Both the position numbers and the translations under genes were made by a program. Below are positions 45,325-53,993 of a stretch of 64,000 bases of DNA, one piece after another. Source of the DNA: JAFGMQ01 sp036733345. Lineage in GTDB: Bacteria; Desulfobacterota; DSM-4660; Desulfatiglandales; Desulfatiglandaceae. The stretch covers positions 9,957 to 73,956 of the forward strand of contig DAINAR010000011.1 in the NCBI GenBank assembly GCA_036733345.1, read 5' to 3'. The stretch's first letter is position 1; each line of letters begins with the position of its first letter. The notes beneath the pieces were generated by a model. It saw only the letters and a program-made list of their open reading frames with translations. It made no database searches and was not told the DNA's origin.

Positions 45325-45606
45325 TATTTATCTCTCTGTCATAAATTATCGAAATCTGCATCTTATTATTTAACTTTTTATTTCATCTTGTGTTAAGTAT
45401 ATATGTCAATAAAAATTTCAGAAACAAAAACTTTATAACAATTGGTTCAAATAGGAAATACCAAAAAATAAAAAAATGGCATCATATTAAAAAACCCGAA
45501 ATACAAAAATATTATTGCTCTCTGATTATCTTCATGATATGTTAAGAATTGGAATATTTCAGTACAAATAATTTCAATAGAAAAAGAAATAGCGACGAAT
45601 AATAAT

Positions 45607-46113
45607 ATGAATTCATGTGAAAAAATAGTTTCCGAGCCCCCGCATATTCAAATAAAAGATCTGATTTATCAGATCCGCAGGCTTATGCAGGCAGGATCAT
45701 TATATACAAAAGAATTAGATAGAAACTATCAGGTAAGCGCTCCTCAGCTTCATTGCCTTCTCACCCTATACGAAGTTGGTCCACTCCCTCCCTCACAAAT
45801 TGCCAAGTATATTATGGTTAAATCCAGCACAGTAACAGGAATAATCGACCGTCTGGAGAATAAAGGCCTGGTACGAAGAACAAGAAATTCACCCGATCGC
45901 CGCGTAATTAATATTGAACTGACTGACAAAGGCAAAACACTTGCCGAAAACGCTCCCTCGCCCATTCAGCAAAAAATTGTTGATGGTGTCAAACGGCTTC
46001 CCAACAGCAAAATAGAGGAAATTATCCAGAATCTTAAATTACTTACCCAAATGTTAGATGCCCAGGATTTAGTATTTGATCAACCAAATGATGAATCTCA
46101 GACACCATTATAA
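45607..46113 (+). CDS. MarR-family transcriptional regulator
   Basis: A 168-residue winged-helix protein. The recognition region is PPSQIAKYIMVKSSTVTGIIDRLENKGLVRRTRN, and the wing PDRRVINIELTDKGK follows. MarR proteins usually repress nearby genes until a phenolic or other small ligand binds. It lies 400 bp upstream of the corrinoid operon in the same direction and might control it. Confidence 0.92.
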   Translation: MNSCEKIVSEPPHIQIKDLIYQIRRLMQAGSLYTKELDRNYQVSAPQLHCLLTLYEVGPLPPSQIAKYIMVKSSTVTGIIDRLENKGLVRRTRNSPDRRVINIELTDKGKTLAENAPSPIQQKIVDGVKRLPNSKIEEIIQNLKLLTQMLDAQDLVFDQPNDESQTPL

Positions 46114-46416
46114 AAACGTCAGCTTCCGGCCCTGGCAAATAAAGACATCAGGGATATAACAATTATGATCACCATCAAGTCATCATACTAAGCTGGACAA
46201 CATGCCCACGGATAAGAGAGAAGCAGAAGAGCGGCTCATTTACCCTCATATATCTGTTGCAGGCTGCCATATATGACTAAGCCTTAACCTCAATGCATTT
46301 CATCAAATACCTCTGAAATGATCAATCTTATTCCATGACTTTCTTATATTATAGCTGAAAACCATTATATTTCATACGTTTTGACATGTCCTGATAAAGT
46401 ATTTTTATCAAATTTC

Positions 46417-46445
46417 TTGACAAACAAAGCTTTTTGCTCTATTAA
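46417..46445 (+). promoter_or_regulatory. Predicted sigma-70-type promoter of the corrinoid operon
   Basis: TTGACA at 46417-46422, exactly 17 bp, then TATTAA at 46440-46445. The start would be near 46452, about 70 nt before the first gene. The rest of 46114-46520 shows no gene and no cobalamin riboswitch signature. Confidence 0.6.
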
Positions 46446-46520
46446 TTTCAGTACTAATTATCTCTGGTGATAATATATTAGCAAAATCCATTTAAACAGG
46501 AATTTATTCAAAACGAAATC

Positions 46521-47231
46521 ATGCAAAATATTGAAAGAATAGAAAACACTAATCTCTGCGAAGGAATCGATCTATCTCCTATATTTGGCGGAAAGGAATC
46601 GTTACGATTTACCGATTTCATCAACAACAAATCGGATGATCTTCTCGATATCTTCAACTCAATTATTGCGCCAAGATTATACTATCGAAACTATAAAATA
46701 GCCTCGGCCGGCAACGGAAGAGTTTGTCTCGAGAAAGGCGTGGAATTAAAAAGCATAAAGCTCACAAAAGTTATGAAACATTGTGAAAGTGCAATTTGTT
46801 TTACAGCAACTATCGGAAGTGAAGTTGATAAAGAAATATCAAGATTGACGCATGAAAATCGACTCTTCGATGCATATCTCATTGATTCAATGGGATCAAT
46901 GGCCGTAGAAAACATGGCTGAAGAGTTCTGGAAAAACATGCAAACAAGATATAATACCCTGGGCCAGGGAATAACTATTCGTTTTAGCCCTGGCTATTGT
47001 GATTGGCCAATTATAGAACAGAAAAAATTGTTTGATCAATTATTTGATGCAGGACAGACAGATGTTACCCTTACTGATTCCTGCCTTATGAATCCCCGCA
47101 AGTCCATTTCAGGAATATTTGGCATACATCCTTTATTCAATGAAGATGTTCCTGTCTCTCCTTATAATCCTTGTTCTGATTGCAGTAAAAAGAATTGTAA
47201 AGAGAGGAGAGTCTTTCTTACTAATTCATAA
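46521..47231 (+). CDS. MetH-activation-domain-like corrinoid reactivation protein
   Basis: A 236-residue protein like the AdoMet-binding activation domain of methionine synthase: ICFTATIGSEVDKEI, AYLIDSMGSMAVENMAEEF and RFSPGYCDWPIIEQKKLF, the segment that binds AdoMet. Stand-alone versions reactivate corrinoid proteins whose cobalt has been oxidised. The C-terminus adds CSDCSKKNC, a possible metal or cluster site. It is the first gene of the corrinoid operon and probably keeps its corrinoid protein in the Co(I) state. Confidence 0.85.
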   Translation: MQNIERIENTNLCEGIDLSPIFGGKESLRFTDFINNKSDDLLDIFNSIIAPRLYYRNYKIASAGNGRVCLEKGVELKSIKLTKVMKHCESAICFTATIGSEVDKEISRLTHENRLFDAYLIDSMGSMAVENMAEEFWKNMQTRYNTLGQGITIRFSPGYCDWPIIEQKKLFDQLFDAGQTDVTLTDSCLMNPRKSISGIFGIHPLFNEDVPVSPYNPCSDCSKKNCKERRVFLTNS

Positions 47232-47375
47232 ATACCAGCAAAGGTCACATGAACTGCAAAATAATGCCTTGTAAGGATTAGCAGTATATAATTATTCAGC
47301 AAACAAGACTGGACTACTATTTCTAATATAAAATCGTTCAATAATCAAGTTATGGAAATATAAAGGACACTAAAG

Positions 47376-48830
47376 ATGAAACCAAGAACAGGACTGCCAG
47401 GGGGGCAGTATAAACCCCTTACAGATGATGAAATTGCAAAAATACATCAGACGGTTCTCAGGGTATTCGAGGAGATCGGGATATTAGTAAGTCTGCCGGA
47501 AGCACGTGAACTGTTTCGTCAGGCGGGCGCGAATGTCGACGATACGGATTGCATTGTAAAAATATCTCAGGGGCTTGTGGAAGAACTGATTGACCAGGCT
47601 CCGTCTTTTGTTACCTTGTGCGGTCGCGGTAAAAATAATGAACTGGACTGCGAAATCGGTGGGAAAAAAGTCTATATGGGTACAGGTGGAACAGCACTGA
47701 ATGTTCAGGACCCCGGATCAAATGATTCACGGCGCGCAACGCTTGAAGACATTATGGATATGGCCCGTCTCGTTGATATTCTTGATAATATTCACTTTTT
47801 CATGCTTAATGTGTATCCGAATGAACTCCCCGTTGAAGATGTAGATGTCAATCGATTCGGAACTGCAATGAATTATACACGGAAGCATATAATGGGGGGG
47901 GTCTATACTGTTGAAGGTGTCAGAAATGTCATCAAAATGGCGGAATATATCGCAGGCGGCCACAACAAATTGAAGGAAAGGCCATTTATTTCCATGGTAA
48001 CCTGCGTGGTAAGTCCCCTGCGGCTTGATGAACATTATTCACAGCTTACCATTGAGGTGGCTCGCAACGGAATTCCTGTTGTAGTCCCGGCTGAACCCCT
48101 GTGCGGCGCAACATCACCTGTTACACTTGCAGGGAACCTGGTTGTACAAAATGTGGACACACTGGCAGGAGTAATGCTTGCCCAGCTTGCCAATCCGGGA
48201 GCTCCGACACTTTATGGATCTGTCTCATCAATTGCAGATCTTAGAACACTGAAATATCTTTCAGGCGCGGTTGAAATGGGCCTCCTGAACGCCGCTGCAG
48301 CTCAAATGGCTCAATTCTATAATCTTCCTTATTACGCAACTGCAGGCATGTCCGATTCAAAAATCAATGATGCCCAGGCAGGATATGAATCAGCCATTAC
48401 AAACCTGATGGTAGCACTCGCGGGTGGGAACTTTATCCACGATGCCGCCGGATTTCTCGAATTCTGCATGACAGCTTCCTACGACAAACTGGTTATAGAT
48501 AATGAAATTATAGGCATGGTAATGCGAGCTGTGGAAGGTATAAAAGTAGATGATGAAACCCTTGCTTTCGATCTGATAAAGAAAACCGGACCGGGAGGTC
48601 ACTATGTATCTTCACGTCATACGCGCCATTTCATGCGAACAGAACAGTATTTCACGCAATTGAGTGACAATAAAGATCGGCTCCAGTGGGAAAATGACGG
48701 ATCAAAAGATGCATTGGTCAGGGCCACGGAAAAGGCTCGACAGGTGCTTAACAGTAAACCCCGATCTTTTATACCGGAAGAGATGAAAGAACTAATGATA
48801 AAAGAGATACCAGGATTAATTTTAGCCTGA
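47376..48830 (+). CDS. MttB-family (non-pyrrolysine) methyltransferase, copy 1
   Basis: A 484-residue member of the trimethylamine methyltransferase superfamily. There is no in-frame amber codon, so it belongs to the MtgB-like branch that demethylates quaternary amines such as glycine betaine or related compounds rather than trimethylamine. It would pass the methyl group to the corrinoid protein encoded at 51229. Conserved segments include MGTGGTALNVQDP, GGVYTVEGVRNV and AGMSDSKINDAQAG. The true substrate is unknown. A second, different copy follows two genes later. Confidence 0.9.
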   Translation: MKPRTGLPGGQYKPLTDDEIAKIHQTVLRVFEEIGILVSLPEARELFRQAGANVDDTDCIVKISQGLVEELIDQAPSFVTLCGRGKNNELDCEIGGKKVYMGTGGTALNVQDPGSNDSRRATLEDIMDMARLVDILDNIHFFMLNVYPNELPVEDVDVNRFGTAMNYTRKHIMGGVYTVEGVRNVIKMAEYIAGGHNKLKERPFISMVTCVVSPLRLDEHYSQLTIEVARNGIPVVVPAEPLCGATSPVTLAGNLVVQNVDTLAGVMLAQLANPGAPTLYGSVSSIADLRTLKYLSGAVEMGLLNAAAAQMAQFYNLPYYATAGMSDSKINDAQAGYESAITNLMVALAGGNFIHDAAGFLEFCMTASYDKLVIDNEIIGMVMRAVEGIKVDDETLAFDLIKKTGPGGHYVSSRHTRHFMRTEQYFTQLSDNKDRLQWENDGSKDALVRATEKARQVLNSKPRSFIPEEMKELMIKEIPGLILA

Positions 48831-48841
48831 GAGAAAATGCT

Positions 48842-49651
48842 ATGATAATAATAGGAGAAAAAATTAACGCATCCATCAAATCCGTCGGACAGGCAATATC
48901 AGATAAGAATGAGGAATTCCTGATTAATCTTGCAAAAGATCAGGCTGAAGCAGGCGCCGATTTAATCGATGTAAATGCTGGTGCAGGGCAGGATGCACGG
49001 GAAAGTGCAACAAAAACAATAGAATGGTTAATTGATCTGGTGCAGGACGTGGTCGAAAAACCACTCTGTATTGACAGCGATGACCAGGCCGTTCTGGAAG
49101 CTGCGCTTGCGAGGTACCGCGGTAAAACGGTCATGATAAACTCTGTAAATGCCGAAATTGAAAAGCTTGAAGCTATTGGCAGTCTTGCAGCAGAACGACA
49201 GGCATCACTTGTTGCCCTAGTAATGAAAGAAGGTGGCATACCCAGAACTGTTGATGAACGTCTACAGGCTGCTGAAATCATAGTAAATCATCTTGCAAAG
49301 GTTGGAGTCAGAGAGGACCAGATATATTTTGACCCGCTGGTGCTTCCAATTTCAGTAGATACTACACAGGCACTTGTCACATTAAGAACCATTGAAGAGA
49401 TTAAAAAGCGCTATCCAGAGTCCAAAACAGTGATGGGGCTGAGCAATATCTCCTACGGACTTCCGAACAGGGGTATTGTCAACCGATCGTTCATGCTGAT
49501 GGCCGCTTCAGCAGGACTGGAAGCAGCAATATTAAATCCCCTTGATAAAAAACTGATGAGTCTCGTCAGGGCAGCAGACATGCTCACCAATAAAGACCCT
49601 TTTTGCAAGGGATTTATCAGGGCTCACCGGAAAGGGTTAATCAGCGACTAA
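48842..49651 (+). CDS. Methylcorrinoid:tetrahydrofolate methyltransferase (MtgA/AcsE-like)
   Basis: A 269-residue pterin-binding TIM barrel: IIIGEKINASIKS, DLIDVNAGAG, CIDSDDQAVLEAAL, and VMGLSNISYGLPNR. These enzymes move a methyl group between a corrinoid protein and tetrahydrofolate. In this operon it would take the methyl group from the corrinoid protein to make methyl-THF, which feeds the Wood-Ljungdahl pathway. Confidence 0.9.
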   Translation: MIIIGEKINASIKSVGQAISDKNEEFLINLAKDQAEAGADLIDVNAGAGQDARESATKTIEWLIDLVQDVVEKPLCIDSDDQAVLEAALARYRGKTVMINSVNAEIEKLEAIGSLAAERQASLVALVMKEGGIPRTVDERLQAAEIIVNHLAKVGVREDQIYFDPLVLPISVDTTQALVTLRTIEEIKKRYPESKTVMGLSNISYGLPNRGIVNRSFMLMAASAGLEAAILNPLDKKLMSLVRAADMLTNKDPFCKGFIRAHRKGLISD

Positions 49652-49684
49652 TCATAACAGTGAATACGATAAGGAGGTTTAAAG

Positions 49685-51217
49685 ATGCCACGAGAAGGTA
49701 TCTTGGTAGAAAATCCATATGAACGCCTGAGCCTGGATCAGATAGAAACAGTTCATCGGGCGTCTCTTGAAATATTACTGGACCCCGGCACTATCTGTTA
49801 CAATGAAAAAGCAGCAGATATCTTTGCCTCAGCAGGTGCAGATGTCTCATTTATTGAAAAAAGTGATCCACCTCACTGGATTGTAAAAATACCGGAAAAA
49901 CTCGTCAGCGAGGCAATCGAAAGCTCACCAAAGACAATAACTCTAGGTGCCAGGGACCCCGGTAATGCCCTTGTAATGAACGGGTATGAACCGAGAGTTT
50001 ATTTTATAACGGGCTCTGAACCGAATATATTGCTTGATACGGAGTTACAGACTTATTCGAAAAAAACTGATTCATCAGTCGAAATCAAGATCCCTGATTT
50101 TATTCCCCGCCGGGGCACCGTAGCTGATCTTTGTGCATCCGCTCATTTATCTGAGCACCTTGATACCCTGGACGGATTTATCAGAAATGTCAATATCCAG
50201 GATAAGGATATCACTCAAGAGAATAAAGATGTAAATAAAGCATTTGCCTCCCTTGATAACACTACTAAACACGTTCAGATTGGTCTCACCACCCTGAGTC
50301 AGCTTGATAATGTGACAAAAATGGCGGAGATCATTGCAGGCGGAAAAGAAGCATTGAAACAAAATCCAATTATCTCTTTTATCTGCTGCCTTATCAAAAG
50401 TCCTCTCCAGTTCGTAAATGATACAACAGAGGCCTTTATGGAAATGTGTATGCGAGGTCTTCCCGTGGTAGTTTCCTCCTCACCACAGGCGGGAAGCACC
50501 GCTCCTATAAAAGAAGCGGGCATTCTGGCTCAGATCAATGCGGAAGTCCTTGCAGGAATAACGCTTGGACAACTCATTAACAAAGGCACGCCGATTCTGT
50601 ACGGAACAGTTCCAGTTAAAACCCGTCTGGATACACTCGGCGATTCATATGGAGCCGTTGAAACCAGCCAGTACACCATCGACTGCACTCAACTGGCCCG
50701 GTTTTATGGACTACCAAATTATTCAACATCGGGTGTCAGCGATGCAAAGGTTCCGGGACAGCAGTCATCAATCGAGCGCCTTTTTTCGAATATCACGGTG
50801 ACGATGAGCGGCCCTCAGTTTCTCCATTGTGCATATGGGCTCCTTGACTGCAACGCTGTTTTTTCTCCGTTTCAGGCGGTGCTTGATGATGCACATTTTA
50901 CCATGATCAAATATTTTCTCAAATCTCCCAGGATCGATAAAGGCGAAATAGAAGAAAGTCTCAAGCAGATAAGAACAGTGCTCTCAACACCACAGAAGCT
51001 TTATATAGGGTACATCCGCAAGGTCATGAGAAGTGGTCTTTTGTGCCCCATGTATCCATTTGAAGGAGACAGGGAAAACGACACTGTTTTTCAACTTGCT
51101 TATGAACGCATGAATGAACTTCTAGCCAAACCGGTCAATCATATTGACCGTGAAAAAACATTAAGAATATTTAATGAAATACCAGGCCTGTTACCAAGGC
51201 TTAACACCTATAAATAA
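49685..51217 (+). CDS. MttB-family (non-pyrrolysine) methyltransferase, copy 2
   Basis: A 510-residue protein of the same superfamily as the gene at 47376 but clearly diverged, with an inserted segment near residues 115-140. It also lacks an in-frame amber codon. Typical segments are ITLGARDPGNALVMNGYEPRVYF, PVVVSSSPQAGSTAP and YSTSGVSDAKVPGQQ. AAGGAGG precedes the ATG. Two MttB homologues served by one corrinoid protein suggests two substrates or a paired subunit arrangement. Confidence 0.88.
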   Translation: MPREGILVENPYERLSLDQIETVHRASLEILLDPGTICYNEKAADIFASAGADVSFIEKSDPPHWIVKIPEKLVSEAIESSPKTITLGARDPGNALVMNGYEPRVYFITGSEPNILLDTELQTYSKKTDSSVEIKIPDFIPRRGTVADLCASAHLSEHLDTLDGFIRNVNIQDKDITQENKDVNKAFASLDNTTKHVQIGLTTLSQLDNVTKMAEIIAGGKEALKQNPIISFICCLIKSPLQFVNDTTEAFMEMCMRGLPVVVSSSPQAGSTAPIKEAGILAQINAEVLAGITLGQLINKGTPILYGTVPVKTRLDTLGDSYGAVETSQYTIDCTQLARFYGLPNYSTSGVSDAKVPGQQSSIERLFSNITVTMSGPQFLHCAYGLLDCNAVFSPFQAVLDDAHFTMIKYFLKSPRIDKGEIEESLKQIRTVLSTPQKLYIGYIRKVMRSGLLCPMYPFEGDRENDTVFQLAYERMNELLAKPVNHIDREKTLRIFNEIPGLLPRLNTYK

Positions 51218-51228
51218 GGGAGATTATT

Positions 51229-51906
51229 ATGGACGCTATTATTGCGCAACTGAGAGAAAATGTAATTCAGGGTCGAATGTCTCAGGATGACGAAGGCATA
51301 GATGATACACTGACCGGCCCCGGTGTAGTCGAATTGACTCAGATGGCACTGGAAAATAAGATCCCGGTAAAGGATATCATTGCCGAAGGTCTCACTGCCG
51401 GGATGGAAATCGTTGGAGAAAAATTTAATGCCAAAGAATTTTATGTCCCTGATATGCTGGCGTCTGCCGAAGCTGTCAGCGAAGCCATGGATATACTTAA
51501 ACCCTATCTCGAAGGGCAAAATGTTTCTGCCAAGGGCAAGTTTGCCATCGTTACGGTAAAGGGAGATATTCATGACATCGGGAAAAATATTGTGGCCATC
51601 CTGCTAAAAGGAGCGGGCTACGAAGTGGTTGACCTCGGCATCGATGTCCCCACCGAAAAGATTATTGATTTCGTTCGTGAGAATAAACCTGACTTTCTTG
51701 GTCTTTCGGCACTCCTGACCACTACTATGCTGGTCATGGGAGAGATTATAGAAGCGCTGAAAATGTCAGGTCTCAGGGAATCCGTCAAGGTACTGATAGG
51801 CGGAGCCGCTGTATCGGAAGAATTCGCGCGGGAAATTGGAGCAGATGCTTACTGTCCCGACGGTTTTAATGCGGTTCGAGTCCTTGATTCTTACATAGCA
51901 GCATAA
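51229..51906 (+). CDS. Corrinoid-binding methyltransferase protein (MtgC/MtbC-like)
   Basis: A 225-residue two-domain protein: an N-terminal helical cap (B12-binding-2) and a Rossmann cobalamin domain with the base-off/His-on motif Asp113-x-His115-x-x-Gly118 (GDIHDIGKNIV) plus SALLTTTM and GGAAVSEEFA. It shuttles the methyl group on cobalt between the MttB-type and MtgA-type enzymes encoded in the same operon. Confidence 0.94.
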   Translation: MDAIIAQLRENVIQGRMSQDDEGIDDTLTGPGVVELTQMALENKIPVKDIIAEGLTAGMEIVGEKFNAKEFYVPDMLASAEAVSEAMDILKPYLEGQNVSAKGKFAIVTVKGDIHDIGKNIVAILLKGAGYEVVDLGIDVPTEKIIDFVRENKPDFLGLSALLTTTMLVMGEIIEALKMSGLRESVKVLIGGAAVSEEFAREIGADAYCPDGFNAVRVLDSYIAA

Positions 51907-51944
51907 CAGGCGATTAAAAAGAGAAATGGAGGGTTTTATTTGTT

Positions 51945-53435
51945 ATGGCAGGAATTGCCGGCGTTTTAGGTAATAAAAGAGATATCCTGGATTTGATGCT
52001 GGAAAGGATTAAATACCGGGGCCCTGATGAAACATGGAAACATGAAAACAGTAATGCCTATATCGGGTGTAATGAACTGAATGTCGGCGGCAGCGGACAT
52101 AAAGGTTCACACCATGCATCAGATGGTTCAAGAGCGGTCATACTGGATGGCCGTGTTTATAATGATCAAATGGAAGACAGAAGTGATGCCTCCATGATTC
52201 TCGATCTTTATAAACTGTATGGCGTTGATTTTGCTTCAAAGGTAGACGGCGACTTCGCCTGTGCCGTAAGCGACGGCAATAAACTTATACTTGCACGTGA
52301 CTGGGCAGGCATCAAACCTCTGTATTATGGACATGACCATGATGGAAATTTGTGTTTCGCATCCGAGGCCAAGGCCCTTGTAGATATCAGCAGTGATGTA
52401 AAAGAATTTCCTCCTGGTTATGTTTATTCCCGGGAGCTGGGCTTCAGAAAATATAATAATGCAGCAGTTGGTACCCCTGAATTCGAGAATTTTGACCAGG
52501 CCGGGAAAGTCGTCAGGGAACTTCTCATGGAAGCGACTGAAAAACGGATGAAAGACAATGCTGTAACTGGAGTTCTGCTGAGCGGAGGACTTGACAGCAG
52601 TCTTATCGCCTGGATGGCCCACGAGATAAAGCCGGATATCGAATGTTTTACCGTCAGTATGGAAGGCGGGCAGGATCTTCCTCTTGCAAAAGACGTTACT
52701 GATTATCTGGGGGTAAAACATCACATCCTGATGTTCGGTGAAAAAGAAATAAATGAGATACTACCCCTTGCTATTCACCACCAGGAAATGTACGAAGAAA
52801 GCTGTGTTCACGGTGCAATCGCCAACTTTCTGGCCGGACGCTTCATAAACGGCAAGGCAAAATGTGTTCTTACCGGAGAAGGGGCAGACGAATTCTTTGC
52901 CGGATATGACGGGCAGTACAAAAAGGCAGACAACCCCGAAGAACTTGCCAGTATTATTGACAACCTCATCAATGTTGCCCACAACACTGCTTTGCAAAGG
53001 CTGGACAGGCTTAATGCCGCCAACTCATATGAAAGCAGAACACCTTTTCTTGATTCAAAGGTAATGGATTTTGCATTGAAGATCCCTCTTGAACATAAGG
53101 TTTTTGGTGAAGAACAGACAGGGAAGTGGATTGTGCGCCAGGCATTCGAGGGTTGTCTTCCTGAACATATCATTTATCAGACAAAACGTTTTTTTGCACA
53201 GGGGTCCGGAGTGGCTTATATCATGCGCCAGCAGGCTGAAAAGGTCATCTCCGAAGAGGAACTTGCAACATTCAACAGCCAGGCGGGGAATCCCCTGCTT
53301 TCATCTGTTGAAGAGCTCTATTATTATAAAATTTTCAAAAAGACACTGCCTCATCCTGCACTTGACAGGCTGGTAGGAAGGTGGGATCCCTTGAGGCCTG
53401 CATTCTTTCCGGACTGGGAAAAACCTGCATTTTAA
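51945..53435 (+). CDS. Asparagine-synthetase-like ligase lacking the glutaminase cysteine
   Basis: A 496-residue AsnB-type protein with both domains. The N-terminal glutaminase fold is kept (RGPDE, DGRVYN, RDWAGIKPLYY), but residue 2 is alanine (MAGIAG), not the catalytic cysteine (MCGIAG). The synthetase domain has an intact pyrophosphate loop SGGLDSS (213-219), GEGADEFFAGYD and YESRTPFLD. It should form an acyl-adenylate and join it to an amine or ammonia, as in ammonia-dependent asparagine synthetase or beta-lactam synthetase. GGAGG lies 12 nt upstream. It is the last gene of the corrinoid operon, where such a ligase is not expected. Confidence 0.9.
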   Translation: MAGIAGVLGNKRDILDLMLERIKYRGPDETWKHENSNAYIGCNELNVGGSGHKGSHHASDGSRAVILDGRVYNDQMEDRSDASMILDLYKLYGVDFASKVDGDFACAVSDGNKLILARDWAGIKPLYYGHDHDGNLCFASEAKALVDISSDVKEFPPGYVYSRELGFRKYNNAAVGTPEFENFDQAGKVVRELLMEATEKRMKDNAVTGVLLSGGLDSSLIAWMAHEIKPDIECFTVSMEGGQDLPLAKDVTDYLGVKHHILMFGEKEINEILPLAIHHQEMYEESCVHGAIANFLAGRFINGKAKCVLTGEGADEFFAGYDGQYKKADNPEELASIIDNLINVAHNTALQRLDRLNAANSYESRTPFLDSKVMDFALKIPLEHKVFGEEQTGKWIVRQAFEGCLPEHIIYQTKRFFAQGSGVAYIMRQQAEKVISEEELATFNSQAGNPLLSSVEELYYYKIFKKTLPHPALDRLVGRWDPLRPAFFPDWEKPAF

Positions 53436-53490
53436 GCTGCTTTTTTGATGAAAGGCAATCAGACTTGCCTGATGGATGCACTTGTCTTCT

Positions 53491-53670
53491 TCACTTATTC
53501 CACTCAGCAACTGAATGCCTTGAATGTTCGTTGTCGTAACAATAAACGCACAGCAATTCCCGGTTGCTGCAATCGTGCGCGTGATTGTCGTGATCATGAT
53601 CCTTATGATGAACTGTCAGCTCACGCATTCTATTCGCTCTAAATTCACGCCCGCAGCGTGAACATTTCAT
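53491..53670 (-). CDS. yajD: YajD-like HNH-family small protein
   Basis: A 59-residue protein with CSRCGREF at the start, RELTVHHKDHDHDNH in the middle and LLCVYCYDNEHSRH at the end, the order of the YajD family (HNH nuclease fold with zinc-binding CxxC pairs). The function in cells is unclear. It is convergent with the asparagine-synthetase-like gene. It is easily missed because it is short. Confidence 0.8.
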   Translation of the reverse strand: MKCSRCGREFRANRMRELTVHHKDHDHDNHAHDCSNRELLCVYCYDNEHSRHSVAEWNK

Positions 53671-53766
53671 GCTAACTAATTCTACCTTTAATCAGCTGAT
53701 TATCAATCATCTAAGTGAAAATTCGATGGGCTTTTATCTGAAATAATAGAATAATCAGAAAAATTG

Positions 53767-53796
53767 TTGACAAATATTCAATAAAAAACCTAACAT
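53767..53796 (+). promoter_or_regulatory. Possible promoter of the membrane sigma-54 activator
   Basis: TTGACA at 53767-53772, 18 bp, TAACAT at 53791-53796. It lies about 200 bp before the activator ATG. No gene is seen in 53671-53993. Confidence 0.35.
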
Positions 53797-53993
53797 TACT
53801 AATTTTAAATAAAAATATGATCCCTTAGATTTACCGGGAGGCCATATCTTTGCTAAACACATAGCATGGTGGTGACTAAAAAAGAATACATTCCTTTTTT
53901 AGTTTGGCTGTTAAATTAAGAGTGAAAGAAACGTAAGACTATCCTATCTAAAATTTATCGATGGGATTTTGAAGAAATTAAATGTACTGAGAT

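Noticed and set aside
46114..46520. A cobalamin riboswitch upstream of the corrinoid operon
   Set aside because: The conserved GCCACTG-type B12 box and its surrounding helices are not seen.
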